Shown: positions 1 to 12,731 of the stretch, piece after piece
Layout of the letters: the number at the start of each line of letters is the position of its first letter
Numbering within the stretch: the first letter of the stretch is position 1
Source of the DNA: Cryptomeria japonica
Taxonomy: Eukaryota; Streptophyta; Pinopsida; Cupressales; Cupressaceae
Reading direction: 5' to 3'
DNA length: 64,000 bases
NCBI RefSeq assembly: GCF_030272615.1
Contig: NC_081414.1
Coordinates: forward strand, 519,133,185-519,197,184
The notes under the pieces: model-generated
Seen by the model: only the letters and a program-made list of their open reading frames with translations
Told to the model about the DNA's origin: nothing
Databases searched by the model: none
Made by a program: the position numbers and the translations under genes

Positions 1-415
1 TGAAGATAATAAAAGAACCATGTTTTAAGGGAGAAGAAATCCTCTTTAATTCACCCCATAACTTACTCTTCCCTTGAATACTTGATGGAGCATAAATGTT
101 AAAAACCCTGAATTTAACCTTTGAAATCTTGCTTATAACTAAAGCCAACATCCAATTTGTAGTATATGCCACTAACTATACCTCAATATTATAATTATTC
201 CAAAGAAGTGCCAAACCTCCTAAAGCACCACAAGCTGGAGAAGAAAGAAAATTCCACCTTCTCCAAGATGAAAAAACCAAATCAGCAGACTCCTTTGACA
301 ACTTTGTTTCTTACAACATAACAATATCATACTTAATTAAGTCCATCTGGGACTTAATTAAGCATCTCTTGTTAGGGGCATTTAATCCCCTAACATTCAA
401 AGAAATATTTCTCAT
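1..415 (-). pseudogene. LINE ORF2, N-terminal endonuclease (partial)
   Basis: Reading leftward from an ATG at 415-413, the translation opens with SLNVRGLNAPNKR, then ETKLS, and later FNIYAPSS followed by GKSKLWGEL. These match the start of the apurinic-like (exonuclease-endonuclease-phosphatase) domain that nicks target DNA for LINE insertion: the N-terminal asparagine block, the ETK catalytic-glutamate block and the IYAPS strand. A stop codon sits just before ETK where the family normally has glutamine, and another follows at the NIEV segment. Only about 135 codons lie in the window. The ORF starts about 140 bp after the ORF1 remnant, as in plant L1 elements. I am confident of the family; the copy is non-functional. 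Confidence 0.8.
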
Positions 416-555
416 TGTCCTCGAGGGGAGGCCAAAGCTCCCCTCTTCCCATTAATTGGAGAATTTTTGCTTTCCCCAAAGCAACCTTGCAAATTATGTT
501 TCACAGCCCCTGATCTTGTCATAGGATGACTAGTCACAAATCTTTTACTCCCCTT

Positions 556-2484
556 TCATTTTACACTTATTGGAGTTAGGCATGTTTTCTTAGGCCTACC
601 AAGAGAGACCGAATGCCTCCCTTGCCCACCAATAGGAGAAAGGGACAAATTCTTTTGAATTCCAGCATCAATTTCTGTTTGAGTCTTAAGATTATTTGGA
701 GGCCTACCTCTCCTAGGAGAAACCACTAATGGTGAAAAAACTAGAGTTGTTTGGACAATTGGTAAACTCTTGCATGACTTTGGAGAAGCTAGGATAAATG
801 GATTATCTTCAAAACCCAATTCTGTTGTAGCCAAAACTGCAAAAGGATTAGTATATGTAGAAATTGGAAGGGTCAAGTTTATACCCCCCAAATAATTCTC
901 AATCAAACAAACAAATATATTAGTAATACCCTCATCCATTTGATGTGCATGATTGTTAAAAATATCATTTACTTGCTAAACCAGATTCTCATTTGGCATA
1001 ATGATAGGGACAACCTCTGATGGATTACTATTCCCTAAGAAAGATTCATTAGCCATATTAATTTCAACATTCAGAGGGGAATTATTAGACACCAAATTCT
1101 TAATTTCCTGAACTAAAGAAGCATCATTAGGAAAACCTATGGCATGTACTTGTTTAATAGCTTCCCTATCAACCACTACATTTTTATCTAAATTCACATT
1201 CTTTGAAGAATTGAAAACCTCCTTTTGAGTGCATGAAGACAAATTGTCGCCCTTACCCTTTGTGTGATTATTTGGCATCTTAAGGCAATCTATCATCAAT
1301 GGATGATCTACTCCATTCATCAGGGGATTACCATCCACTATACCCCCATTATTAGAAAATGTCTTTAGTAAAGATGAAAGTGAGACTGAACCCGAAGTGT
1401 GAACATTGGGTTTCCTAGAACTACAACACAGTGAATTATTTTCACGATTAATGTGACTTGTTTCTACCAATTTATGCGAAGAGACATTTCCACATCCTTC
1501 AATCGAAGGTCCCGCTGACAAACTATCTTTATTAAGGGGCTTAGGGACATAGCCAACAACCTGATGGTTTTTCTTAAAATCCCTAAGCAACGGAGCATCC
1601 ACAAGTAAAGGAGACTTAAGAAGCTCTGTTTCTAATTTCTCAATTGACTGGTGCCAAATACCATCATGAGACTTGATATTACAAGTACAGGGGTAAACAT
1701 TGTTAGGGTTAATAAGAACACAAATTTTTACCAAAACCTCCCCATCCACAAAGTCCATTTTAGATGTTAAAAAAGTTCCAATAGTATTTCCAATTTTCTC
1801 AAGAACATCTAGATCCATAAATTCAAAAGAAATTTTAGGTAAACCAAACCAGAAAGGAATAAGTTTCGAACTAGACCAAGAAGGAACAAAAAAAGGTTTC
1901 CAAGCTGCAATTGAAATTAAATGTTTTCCAAACCAATGATGCAAAGTTTTTAATACCTCATCTCTGAAAGAAGGAGAACCAAAGACATTAATAAAAGCAT
2001 TCTTAGACAATAATTGAAAATAATGCATATCCCCCCATCTTTTCTGCAATTTATGATAAAGCTTTAACAAACTAATTTGATCACCCCAAATTTCCCTAGA
2101 AATAACATTCGTATGCAAACAATTCGCTTTCTTATCGACATAGGAACCCAAAAGATCAATACAAGGGATAGGAGCCCAAACCTATGATGAAGAAACCCCC
2201 GACAAAATAGGATCAGAAGGTATCTTACTTACCTTTTTCAGAATAGCTTCCTTGAGGTTCACATTTACCTTATTCCCCACTTGTTGTGAAGAAACAGAAA
2301 CCCTAGCCATAGTCTCCTTATTTGCCAAGTCAACAACCCTAGCAAAAGTTTGCTGATTGCCCAGATCCAAAGACCATTTCCTTGAAAAGCCTTTGAATTT
2401 CTTCTCAGAATTCCTTTGATTCACACCATTATTAAAATGCCCTTGAGTGAATCTCCTTCCATTGTTATTCTTCCTCCATGCCAC
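556..2484 (-). pseudogene. LINE ORF1, DUF4283-like RNA-binding protein
   Basis: One reading frame spans about 640 codons with two in-frame stops, after SGVSSS near 2179 and after NENLV near 973. The block from about 2150 to 1680 has the DUF4283 pattern: a conserved WGD, alternating hydrophobics with FINVFG and LKTLHHWFGKHL, then FWFGLP and an IGNTIGTFL segment. In plant L1 elements this ORF1 protein coats LINE RNA. The CCHC knuckle often found after DUF4283 is not recognisable; only a CTC segment remains. The C-terminal third is low-complexity Asn/Ser-rich. It lies directly upstream, in transcription sense, of the endonuclease start. Assignment is from pattern memory; a profile search would settle it. 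Confidence 0.7.
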
Positions 2485-3379
2485 ACTTTGTCTAATCCCA
2501 AAGAAGCCTTGAAAGTATTTCGAAGCTGGCCAAAAAAACTTGTTATTTCCACTCTGGTTTACCTATATTGTCATGTCCTTCCATCTTCCATTCATGTAGA
2601 CCCACTACGGAACATGAGGCGGGTCTTCCCAGCCCACATCCGCCCATGAACCCAAATGTCCTCTATCAGCCATATCTGATCACTTCACAATCTGCAAACC
2701 TATATTTCCATGATTTTATTTTACTGGTCAGCGATCTTCTTCCTCCAATGATAGTCTTCAACAATAGGTGATTTCACCCTTCTTTGTTCACTTTGGTTAG
2801 TGGCTGGTATGATTTCGCCCAAGAGGGATGATGAAGAAGAAACAATGTCCAAGGTTGAAGACCCTCCTAAATGCAAGATCGAACCAAGCTTAGAGTTGTC
2901 CCTGCTGCTGCCAAGAGGGTTTGAGAACTAAGTGTAATCTGTAGTCTTAATGCTACTCCAGACTGATCAGATCCTCCTCTAGATGAAAAGCATCCTTCTC
3001 CTCAAGAGGTCTCCAAGATATCATATGCATTAATAGCTCAAATCAAACTAACTGAGGTGCTGCCCCTGTAGCTGTGATGCATGAACTAAAATCTCAATGT
3101 TTGAACAACCGATTCTTCTACCAATTGGTGGAAAAAGGTTCACCCTTCTTTCTCTTCAAAATCATCAAACTCCTTTATGCTCTTTGAAGCTCCTTTGAGA
3201 TGACATGGATAAAGTAGTGGTTATGGACAGACTGACACAAGTTCTAATAAACTTCTGATATGAATCTTATTGGCAGTCGAAACACCTCCAAATTGCTCTT
3301 AGAAGAATCGCCTTGTCTCCTCAATGCAAGTACTTTCTTCAAAGGGGGTCTTGATACTACAACAAGAAGGAATTATCAT
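2485..3379. other. Unassigned sequence between LINE and LTR
   Basis: This 0.9-kb stretch has a more even base composition than its AT-rich neighbours and no reading frame I recognise. Short overlapping frames occur near 2416-2771 but have no motif. It could be the LINE 5' UTR, target DNA, or part of another decayed element. No terminal repeats or target duplications are visible. Confidence 0.4.
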
Positions 3380-6109
3380 GTTAATGTTTTGATTTAAAAG
3401 AGATTTTGAAATTTGATTAAAAAAATGAATTTTGCCCTAAATGAGATTTTTGGAGAAAATTGCTTTATATGGTAATTTTTTTTGGAAAAGAGGATGATGA
3501 TTCTTCTCATGCTTGTTGTGGGGGTTTGGTGAAAGCTCCGGTTTTTGGAGCTCTTCTCATTTTTCTTGCCAAGAAAGCTATGGAAGGTTGGTTTTTTTTT
3601 TTTGAAAACCTCTATTATTTACTTGTGTTTGTTTGTTGTTTGTTTTTGGTTTTCTCTCTATTAAGTAAGAAGAGGAATTGGGGAAAACTAATTTTATTGG
3701 TTTTATCCATGTCTATTTGGATTGTTTTATGTGAATTTGGTAAGAGGGGTTTTGTTAATTTGCCCAATTTTGGGAGCAAAAAAAAAGTGGGGGTTTGTTG
3801 TTTTATTTAGTTTGCTAGTGAGTTTGTTTTAGAAAAAAATGGTATGGAACCCCAGGAAGATATTACCCTTTGATGAATTTTTTGTTTTAATACAACTCTT
3901 GCTTATTTAGAAAATACCCTTCTCTTTATCTCTGAGAACAAAGAGTTTTAAACAAAAATTATATACTTATTTACCTTGTTGATTTCTAACAGAGGAGATT
4001 TTAAAAAAAAATTATGAAAAAAATTATACCTCTCCTGCTATGTATTTCTGAGAGAGAAATTTCAAAAAAATATTAAATTATAAAAAATAAAAAATAAAGA
4101 AAGAAATACGTGGGGATGGGAGGCGTTGTGCATCCCCAAACCCCACAGTTGTGGGGAGAGGACACCACAGCATGATGCCTCTCAACCCACCATGGTGGGG
4201 AGAGACACCATGTTGTGGTGCTCCCTCACTACAACTATGGTGTTGGGGGGAGAAACCCCTTCCACCATGTAGTGGATTGGGGGGGGTGAAACTTCCCCCC
4301 ACACCATGATTTTGCCGTGAGCCTTTTCCGTGAGCCAAAAGAATTACGCTATCGGTTTAATTTTGTTTTTCTTAGTTTGCAGTTCAAGTACGAATTTCGA
4401 TGGCAATAAATTAAGAAATATATATATATATAAGTTTATAAATAAAATATTAATAAGAGGTTTAGTGGTTATTAGATGTTTAAAATAATTTTTTTGATTT
4501 GGAATTTTAATTAGTAAACATATGTATATACTCTATGTTTTGAAAATTAGTAGTATGGGAAATCACATGTTAATGATAGAATATATGAAATCATAAATTA
4601 TTTTGTGGAAGTGAAGTTTATATTGTTAGCCATCAGTTACGTTTAATTGAAAACATTTTAATCTGGAAAGGATTATTTTGTTTTAAATATTGAATTTATT
4701 TTTCAAATATATTTAAAATATTATTTTCATTAACTTGAAATTCAAATTTAAATGGTATTTGTTATAGCCAAATTGGCTTAAATTGAAATGATTATATTTA
4801 TGTTGTAAATGATGGTTTATTTAGGTTGCACGATGCTATTATTCTTTTAAGGTGTATGGTTTTTAAATCAAGATTTGTGCAATCCTAATTGGGTGTGTTT
4901 GCTTCGACCCTTGTTATGCATTATTCCATATTGTGGTGTTCTTATCATGAAATTGTCAATTATCTAAATAGCTGCAATTAGATGACTTTTGCTTTTAAGT
5001 ATATTTTGAGTGATTGTTATGATTCTTTAACATGGATGAATTTAGAGTGCAAGTAGATTCGTTTGATGTATTTACTCTACTTGGTAGATTTTTGGTGTTG
5101 TTTTGTATGAGTCATTTTCGTGTCATGAAGGCATGTTGTTGAATGTAAGTTTTTCATGCAAGTGGATTTGGTAAAGTTTTGGTTGTGGTTGTACTTGCCT
5201 TATTGTGGTTTTGGTCTTATTTTGTGGATAGACCAATTGTTCGTTTCACACCTCCAATTGGTTTAACCTTGGTAGAAGGTTTGTTTAATCAAGTTGTCCT
5301 TCAATTTTTCTTTTTGAACTACTTATATTAGTTGGCTTTTGTGATTTGTCTTGGGGTTCTTTGGAGGTTGTGTAGTGTCATAAGGAAGAGTGGCTTTCAA
5401 GTGGGGACCACACCCAAAGAGGTTAGAAAGATAACCCATCTAAAGTTGAGTGATAAGTGATTAATTAATTAAAAAACCAGGGGATGGGTTCTACAAACAT
5501 TAATCAAGATAAATTGTGCCCCCCTCATGGTTGAGTGCTAGTATAGACTCAGGATGTAGTGGGAAGGGCTAGAATGAAAAACCAACTACCTTGTATGTAC
5601 GAAAGATTTGTTGGGTCCGCATGAGACATGGATGGGGGTTGTAGGTTCAAGAGAGGCTACTAGGGTAACCTAGGATGGGGGTTGGGGCCTATGAAGGCTT
5701 TCTAGGGTAACCTATACTAGCTATGCAATGACACTCTTCCCTTATGTTCACTAGTGTTAGTCATGTGTTGGCTTTTCTTGGAGCACTCTTGTGAGAGTCA
5801 TATTTGTGTGCTTATGTCTTGTGTGAGTACCTGATATTCATGTGAGACCATGTGATGCTTTTTTGTGGCTTGTTTCAGGGCCTTAGTACTATCTCCTAGC
5901 ATGGAAGGGTGGTTCCTTTTTGGGCCACATGGTTGAGTGGTAGTGTCACTTTCCATTAGGTATTTTGTTTGTGCCTTCTTGCGATGGATTAGCTTCGCAG
6001 GTGGTCCAGATGTTTCTCTTGGATTCATTTTATTCCATTGTTTCAGTTAGATCCTCTTGGATGCCTTAGATCATATTTGTATATCTTGGACCCTTATGTG
6101 GTTGGTTTT
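3380..6109 (+). mobile_element. Diverged fragment of the giant gypsy-type LTR family
   Basis: The segment follows the same order of landmarks as the LTR at 43849-48006. A block about 680 bp before the GC-rich island comes first, then the island at about 4120-4330. Next is an AT-rich stretch, then a conserved block near 5395-5750 (AGTGGCTTTC, GGGTAACC, GGGTCC, ACCTATGAAG and AATGACACT words) and a late block near 6045-6100. The first roughly 0.8 kb and last roughly 0.9 kb of a full LTR are missing. The right end is cut by the next LTR, which begins TGTTGG at 6110. Clear frames are absent. This is the most diverged family member in the window. Confidence 0.6.
4119..4331. repeat. GC-rich quasi-palindrome island in LTR
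   Basis: A GC-rich block inside AT-rich DNA is built of imperfect inverted words such as CCCCACAGTTGTGGGG (4141-4156), CCACCATGGTGGGG (4187-4200) and CACCATGTTGTGGTG (4206-4220). Successive copies lie roughly 19-34 bp apart. It occupies the same place as the GC islands of the other giant LTRs but differs in sequence. Confidence 0.6.
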
Positions 6110-7919
6110 TGTTGGCATTGTGTTGTCATTGCTGTCAACTAGTATAGCATAAAGCAGGACAACTGGTATGGGAGAATAGTTGATATGTTGTTAGTGCTAT
6201 CAACTGGTAGTGTTGATAGTGAAGCCACCAGGTAAGCATGTGGGAATAACTGGTTTACATGTCAGTACTGGGAAGAAGGAACCGATTTGTGAGTATGCAT
6301 GTTGATGCCAAACAAGCATGATAGAGAAGTGACTGGTGAGTGATATGAACCGACAAGCTTGTGACCAATAATTTTTTCTGTAGTATGACCTAATGAAGGG
6401 TTAAGAGTTCAACCGGTAAGTTAGTATGTTTTCAACTAGCAAGACTCCCATTGAGATAGAGAAGGTTGATAGAATGTGTGTTGTTTCAATGAGAAAAGAT
6501 GACATATGGAGAAGATACTGAGACATATGTCAAGTTGAAGAGGTATCCTCTCTTCAATGAAGTCACATAATTACTGACAGGTGACATAGATCTTCCTCCA
6601 TTGGTGTTTAGCAGTTGAAGTGTAGTTATCTATTCCCCCCTTGGTAAATGGTAATACCTTGCTTATCCCATAACATACATGACATACATCATGACTCTCC
6701 AGGATAAGTTAGTGAGAGTAAGCAAAGGTAGGTGATTGGATGCATAGACTGGATGACTAAAGAGAAAGATGAGGAGGCCTCCAGAGGATAAGTTTGGAGA
6801 TGTGCACTAGATCAACATTTGAAGACATGATGTGCTACCAAGGTAGAGAAGGAAGAGTTAAGATGGTGAGTTTGCCTCCTTGGAAAATTGGTTGAGAAGA
6901 GAACTAGTATGCAGATGGAAAGTGGTGTTGCCATAGATGCATAACAATTGGAAATGGATGGCATGAAGATATCATGCACATTACCAGTATGAAGGAAAAA
7001 ACATGTCAATCTATAAACAAGGAGGATACCGACATACAACAAGGTGAACAAAGAGACAAAAGTGAAGTGCTCCCAGTCTGATGAAGATGCACATGATCAG
7101 TCATCCTAGATTGTTGCTGAGGAATGACATGGTTGATGAGTAGGCTGACAAGATTCACTGGCATAAGGAAGGAGAAGGAAAGAAGGTTAACTAGTAAGGG
7201 AAGACATACCACAAGGGTTAGAGAACTAATAGGAAAAGAGGGACCAATGGTATGATGCACACACTAGTTGTGTGTAATTTATTGATGACCAAGTCAAACC
7301 GACTTGGTGAGATAAGGTAAATACAAAAAAAGGTGCCACATGGAGTCAAGGTGTTGTACATGCATGCAATAGTAGATGGAGTGTGCACCGATGAGGTTGT
7401 TACAAAGTTGATATAAATTAATTAAAGACCCCGTAGATCATGGGAGGTGTTTCAAAGGTGTGTGGCTCAAGTAAGGTCAAACAGAGGTGATGGATGGCAC
7501 ACATTGATTGATCTAGAGTGTCCGTGTGCAGAGTGAGGTTGGTGATGCAATTTGTATAACCATTTATGGTGATTGATCTTCAGCCTTGTCATTGGATTGT
7601 TCATGTTTGTTAAGTTTATAAAACGTGCCTTTAAGGGAAGAAGATATGGTAGGTGATGCCTGATTGCTTGCAGGTTGTTCATCCTCGTGCAAAACAAGAT
7701 TTGATTGGCCTCATGTTTAGTGGAAGAAACCCTTGCATGCCAAGAGTTTGAAGCTGCATTTTGGTGGGAAATCTTATAAACGAAAAAGAAATCCTACTTC
7801 TATGTCACATTTTTAGCTAAGTGTGAGCGAAAAAGAAATCCTACTCGGCCCAGTCGACATGGTGCCACATGGTGCCTATGTGGAGGATAGGTGTCGAGGT
7901 ATACTCAGTTGAATATGAC
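6110..7919 (+). mobile_element. Copia-like LTR fragment, purine-rich
   Basis: The segment begins TGTTGGCATTGTG, followed within 30 bp by TTGTCATTGC and GTCAAC. This is the usual opening of the Copia LTRs in this window. Words such as ACTGGT and ACCGGT recur, and the plus strand is rich in GA between about 6450 and 7250. No matching LTR end or second LTR was found, so this is probably a truncated LTR. The right end abuts the target duplication of the 7925-25450 element. No protein is recognised in it. Confidence 0.4.
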
Positions 7920-7924
7920 TTAAC

Positions 7925-9109
7925 TATTGGAATTTTGATGATGTTTTGATTGTCATTGATGGACACACACTTTCTTGATGATGGGCACACACTTTCTTGA
8001 TGTATGAGTTATGCTCAACCAGTAATTTTTATAGCCGATATTGTGTATTATTGAATGTATAGTCTTTAGACTATCCGTATTTTATAGAAGATGTTTATCA
8101 GTCATAGATTGACTTAAGAGCTCAAGCGGTATGAAGACCCCAAGCAGTACGAGGACCTCAAGTGGTACAAAGGACCCAAGCAATAGTTAAATTTTGATCA
8201 GAACACTATGATCTACCAGTCTTCATTTTTGACAATCGGTAATTGGTATATTGTATTAACTAGTATTACTCTATGATGAGTGACCAACTGGTATTTCTAT
8301 AATGTGTGATGAGTTATCATCCACCGACACTTTGGCGGTGATTTTGTGTCATGTTACCAAATGTGTCTAGATGCACTAAACCTAGGAACTTGTAGTCTAA
8401 TCCTATTGGACCAACATGAAATCAGTTTCCTTTATAAGGACATCATGTCTAGGGTTTGCAAGTATGAGAGAGAGTATGAAAGACATAATAGTAAAGGTTA
8501 TGTGCGATCATAGTAGAGAAGATTAGGTCTGTGTGAAGTGATAAAGTGTGGAGATATTGAAGACTGAAGTAATTCTGAAAATCATTAACAATGAGCTATC
8601 AAGGATCTAACTAAGCATACTATGCTATTATCTAGATCATTCACTTGTTGATTACTAATATCTTCGACAAGTCTGAAACCCTTAACCGGGTAGGCCCAAC
8701 AAAGCCTTTGTAAATCCTCTAACAAGGTGGTTCACAACTGTGGATCTGAAATCCTTTAACAAGGTTGTCCTTAAAAGGACTTATCTCCTAACAGAGATCT
8801 AGATTCTTAAGAGGATCTGTTCTGGTGAAGAACATTGTATGACCTCAACCGGTCTGGTTCTATTTTGTAGATAGTTACTTGTGAGTTTCTGCCCACCGTG
8901 GTTTTTCCCATTTGGGTTTCCAGATCAAATATCTTGTGTTATGGTGATTGTGCTCTTGTGGGTGAATTCTTTGTTTGCTATTTGGTTTGCATTTATCTTA
9001 ACTAGTTTATTAGTGAATCTGTTGTACCTGTTATCTGTTAAAATATTTGAGAATTTGTTTACAGTATTTTTTGGCATACTAATTCAACCCCCCCTCTTAG
9101 TATTCATCA
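7925..9109 (+). repeat. Element A 5' LTR
   Basis: The LTR is 1,185 bp, starts TATTGG (mutated from TGTTGG) and ends TATTCATCA. A 20-odd-bp unit containing CACACACTTTCTTGATG is duplicated at about 7964-8001 and single in the 3' LTR. The GTGGTTTTTCCC motif lies at 8898-8909 and a C-rich tract near 9086-9096. The two LTRs differ at many sites, roughly a tenth by eye. Confidence 0.85.
8431..8439 (+). promoter_or_regulatory. Candidate TATA box of element A 5' LTR
   Basis: TTTATAAGG lies about 500 bp into the LTR and is conserved in the 3' LTR at 24757-24765. The position suits the U3/R boundary of a Copia LTR. This is inferred from sequence only. Confidence 0.4.
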
Positions 9110-9110
9110 A

Positions 9111-9122
9111 TTGGTATCAGAC
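9111..9122 (+). other. Primer binding site, initiator-Met tRNA type
   Basis: TTGGTATCAGACC begins two bases after the LTR end. It matches the common plant primer site TGGTATCAGAGC except for one base near its 3' end. Confidence 0.7.
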
Positions 9123-9159
9123 CCAACCTTTCTATAAGTCGAACCACTTGGAAGGAGAT

Positions 9160-10434
9160 ATGGGGGAATAGAGTGTGAGGGAACTTACTCATCGTCTCAC
9201 TCAGAAAAAGAGAGTCTATGATGAACTCAAAGTCAAGTATAAAGTATCTTTGGCCAAAAGAAGAGAGCATGCTGAGAAACTGATGGAACTTACTGAAAAT
9301 AGCTCTTCTAATGAAGCTGACATGGATGCCCTAGTTGAAGAAGTTGAAAAACTGAATGAATCTAAAGCCAATCTGAGAAAAGAGTTGGAAGGACTGACTA
9401 TCAGAATGTGTCAAGAGCTTGAGAAAAGAAGGAAAGTTGAAGAAATGGTAAAAGACAAAGATCATGAGATCTCCAAGCTAAAGCAAGAAATCAGTACCCT
9501 TACTGCTAATCTCCAAGAGAGTAAAGTGGAAAAAGAAGAAATGCAAGGTGAACTAAACATGGCTATTTCTGAAAATGCAACCTTGATGGAATCCAATGCT
9601 ACTATTTCCAAGGAACTTACTGAGTCAAAGGAAATACTTGCTAAATTGAATAAGAGTATTGTTAAGATAGAACAAAAGTTGGAATTGGTGAAGCCAGTAA
9701 AAAATACCACTGGACTTGGTTTCTCTAGGTATGAGGAAGGTGAAACCTCTGGAACAAACGCTGAATCATCAAAGAAGCAACCGACATCCAAGGATAAAGG
9801 TAAGAAAATTTCTAAACCTATTTGCTTTAACTGTCTCAAAGAACGACATACTGCCAATGTGAGTAGAAGCAAGACCTACAACAATTTTCCTTATTTTTTA
9901 AACAATAAGCCTAGATCCAATAGATTCAATGGAAACTATTATGCATGCAACAAGTTTGGTCATAGAGCATTTGAATGCAGGTCAATTTTGTAGAACACTA
10001 GGAGACATCCTCCAAGGACTCAAGGAGTTATACCGGAACCTTCTGTGAACTAGAATCCCAACCGGTACAATACCTATGACCATCGGTTAGGTGGTTATCA
10101 CGCAGCAACTAGTTGAAGAGCAACTTGTTTGATCTGTTGTGGTAGCAGTCACACTGCTACAACATGCAGAAGGAAGAATGTAAGTATGAATAATGGACCA
10201 TGGAGAACACTTGGAATGGTATGCTATCATTGCAACAAACTAGGACACACTGCCAGAACTTGCAGACTGAGAAATAACCTATCAGATGATATATCGATCA
10301 CTCCAAAAGGGAAGATTGATGCTAAAACCATTCAACTGGAAATGAATAAAACTTGGAAAAAGAAATCAGAAGAAGAGTCACATGATGAACCGGTTTCTGC
10401 ACCTAGTGTGAAAGTCTCTAAACTAGCAAACTGA
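9160..10434 (+). pseudogene. Element A Gag: coiled coil plus four zinc knuckles
   Basis: One frame runs about 425 codons from ATG at 9160 to TGA at 10432-10434. It has in-frame stops at codon 4, after HRAFECRSIL (9991-9993), and at two more sites before 10129. Residues about 5-180 are a charged coiled coil. A TGLGF motif followed by a Glu/Ser/Thr segment precedes the basic region, as in Copia Gag proteins. Four CX2CX4HX4C positions follow: CFNCLKERH with the last Cys replaced by Ser; YYACNKFGHRAFEC with the first Cys replaced by Tyr; CLICCGSSHTATTC intact; and CYHCNKLGHTARTC intact. The role is nucleocapsid binding of element RNA. The ATG at 9160 is preferred because it follows the primer site by about 40 bp and keeps the frame; the GTG at 9175 is the first codon without a stop after it. 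Confidence 0.75.
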
Positions 10435-10872
10435 GCTTCAGAAAAGCTTAGGGGGAACATATCAGTGAAATATTTCAAACCCCCAGCTTATATTGGTAAA
10501 GATCTTAACTGGTATATGTTACCTATCAATCGACAAAATATTTGAAGCAGTAAAAGGAAAAATTAGGGTTTGTGCCCTAGCAGTGATACATTTATTATGG
10601 TAGGTGAGAAGTTGTTTAAAAGGGATTTTCGTTGTCATTATCACTTATCAGTTTTTGAGAGAAGAATTTTCAAGAGCAGAGCAACAAAGAGCGATTCCTC
10701 TAGCGATTCAAAGTGAATTCAAAACTCTTGCAGAGGAATCCAATGATCTTTTTCAATCTATCAATGAAGAACACTAAGTGGTAATCTAGAAACCAAAGTG
10801 GTGTATTGTGGGCAACATTGGCAAACCCTAAATCTTGGATTGTGAAGGTATTTCTCAAATTTCTTTCTTATC

Positions 10873-12731
10873 ATGGCTTCTGCATCGCACTCTAGTTCTA
10901 GTGTGCCTATAGACTCAATTGAATTTCTTCAAAAGAAAATGAAATACAATGCCCTATCTCAAATACCCGCCAGAGTTTTTGTCGAGTAAGACATTTTAGG
11001 GTATATAGATTGTAAGTTGGAAGAACTAAGATCCCTAGTAATCCATTCCTAGGTAAGTTTGTTCTGTGGGGATGACAAGAAGAACAAACCTGAGTATACT
11101 ATCCTTGAAAATATGAAACTACACAATGTGTTATATTTTCTAGAAGAGTTCACAGAAGATCATATTCGCATCATCCTTAGCAGAGTGTATGGTGATAAAA
11201 TATATCTCGAGCAGATGCATGACATCACACCAGAAGCAATTTATGTCATCATCGATTTCTACAAAACTAGAGAGGTACTAGCTTTACGAAAGGTCACCAA
11301 AACTGAAATGACAAAGCTCACCAGTTCTGTGAGTGACCAACGGGTGATGACCATCAACACCATTAAAGATGATGTAGTGAAATATGCTTGCATGGTGATT
11401 GGTTACCAGATGTTTTATGCCAACAGAATTAATTTTGTCCCCGCTACTATGGTGAATGTCGCTTACAGGATGATCAAGGAAGACACTACATTTGACCTAT
11501 GTACCTATCTATAGAAGCAATTGCTGTTGAATCTGAAGTCCATCAAATAGGAAAATTCTCTAAGGTTCAGGTTTGGCCAACTTCTAGTCAGCTTTTTATT
11601 TTATTTTCAAGGTTATTTCCCTGGAATAGGTGATGTGCAATGGTCTACTGACCTACCGATCTCCAAACAAATAAAGGAAAGTCTACAAGTAGTGGGAACT
11701 ACATATCCTGAGGTTCTGAATAAATATTTTGATGATTTTAAGTGGAAGATGAGCTGGAGAATAAGGATATCTAGTGATATTGTGAAGAAGTATGAAGATG
11801 ACATCCACTTCACAATAAGGATTGATGACTGCATAATGGAAGCAGTGGAACCCTGAAATGAAGTAGTTGGCCCTATGGGATATGAAGTGATGTATGACAT
11901 GTTGATCAGGTATACCTCTACCTTACTTGCCTCTCCACTAGATGCTAAGAAAAAGAGAACCGGTACCTACTTAAAAAGGGTCACACCGGTTGAAGAACCA
12001 AAATAGAAAAAGGACAAAGCAGCGCCATCAATATTTGCACTGGTTACCTTTGCAAGTCCGAAAGTGACCAAGCAGTCACCAGCTAAGAAGAAACCTAAGA
12101 AGGTATTTGAGAGGAAGCAGAAAACCAAAACCAACTCACCAGAGTTAGAGGACACTGAACCATAAATACAAACAAAGAAGACAAGGCAATCAAGCAAGAA
12201 GGAGAAGTCTACCAGTAATGTTCCTACAACTTCAACACTGGTAAATATAGATATTTCCTCTTATAAGCCAATGACACATTGTCAGAGGACTCTAAAGAAT
12301 ATTAAGAGGAAAGTGCTTGATGATTGAAAGGAATATTTTGATGATTTTACTGATAGTGAGAAAGAAGAAGTAGAACAGGAAATCATCAAATATTTATGTG
12401 TTAATGATCGGTCACCATCAAAGATTAAATCTATTACTGCAGATTATTTATATAATTATTTAGATAATAAATGGCGCATTGCCATTGAAAAGGAACAGGA
12501 GATCAGGGAGAAATTTTTTGCAAAATACATTCCTGATGCCTCAAACTTTGAATTGTTTGAAATAATGGATAAGAACAAAGGCATCTTCTTCATGAGAAGG
12601 AGAAGACTTAGGCTAATAGAAGGAAAATATTTTGAAGTGGGAAAGGATACTCACATACATGTGAAAGCTATTGTCAATATGCATCAAGTATCTGAAGCTT
12701 CTAAGTAGGCTGACCATGCATGAGACCTATC
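10873..12731 (+). pseudogene. Element A ORF2, 5' part (unnamed conserved protein)
   Basis: The frame opens at ATG 10873 (MASASHSSSS) and runs in one phase to the gypsy insertion at 12731, with about ten in-frame stops (TAG, TAA and TGA). I do not recognise a named domain. No retroviral protease, RT, RNase H or integrase motif is present. Recognisable blocks recur in element B: a KLTSS..DQR segment leading to MVIGY near 11300-11410, and IVKKY then CIMEAVEP near 11780-11855. A basic, Lys-rich low-complexity region follows at about 11950-12230, then a charged helical region ending EASK (12705). It begins about 440 bp after Gag. The protein was probably more than 1,000 residues long together with the 3' part. 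Function is unknown. Confidence 0.65.

Larger units (their letters stand above)
1..2484 (-). mobile_element. L1-type LINE, 3' part beyond the window
   Basis: Two consecutive minus-strand coding blocks, a DUF4283-like ORF1 followed by the start of an endonuclease ORF2, are the order of a plant L1 LINE. The element runs off the left edge, so the reverse transcriptase, 3' tail and target duplication are not visible. The 5' end is set at the first ORF1 codon; any 5' UTR to the right of 2484 cannot be delimited. Stops in both ORFs make this an inactive copy. Confidence 0.8.

Noticed and set aside
3460-3810. Possible membrane protein of 116 residues
   Set aside because: Low-complexity T/G-rich LTR sequence; the matching region of the other giant LTRs has no such frame.
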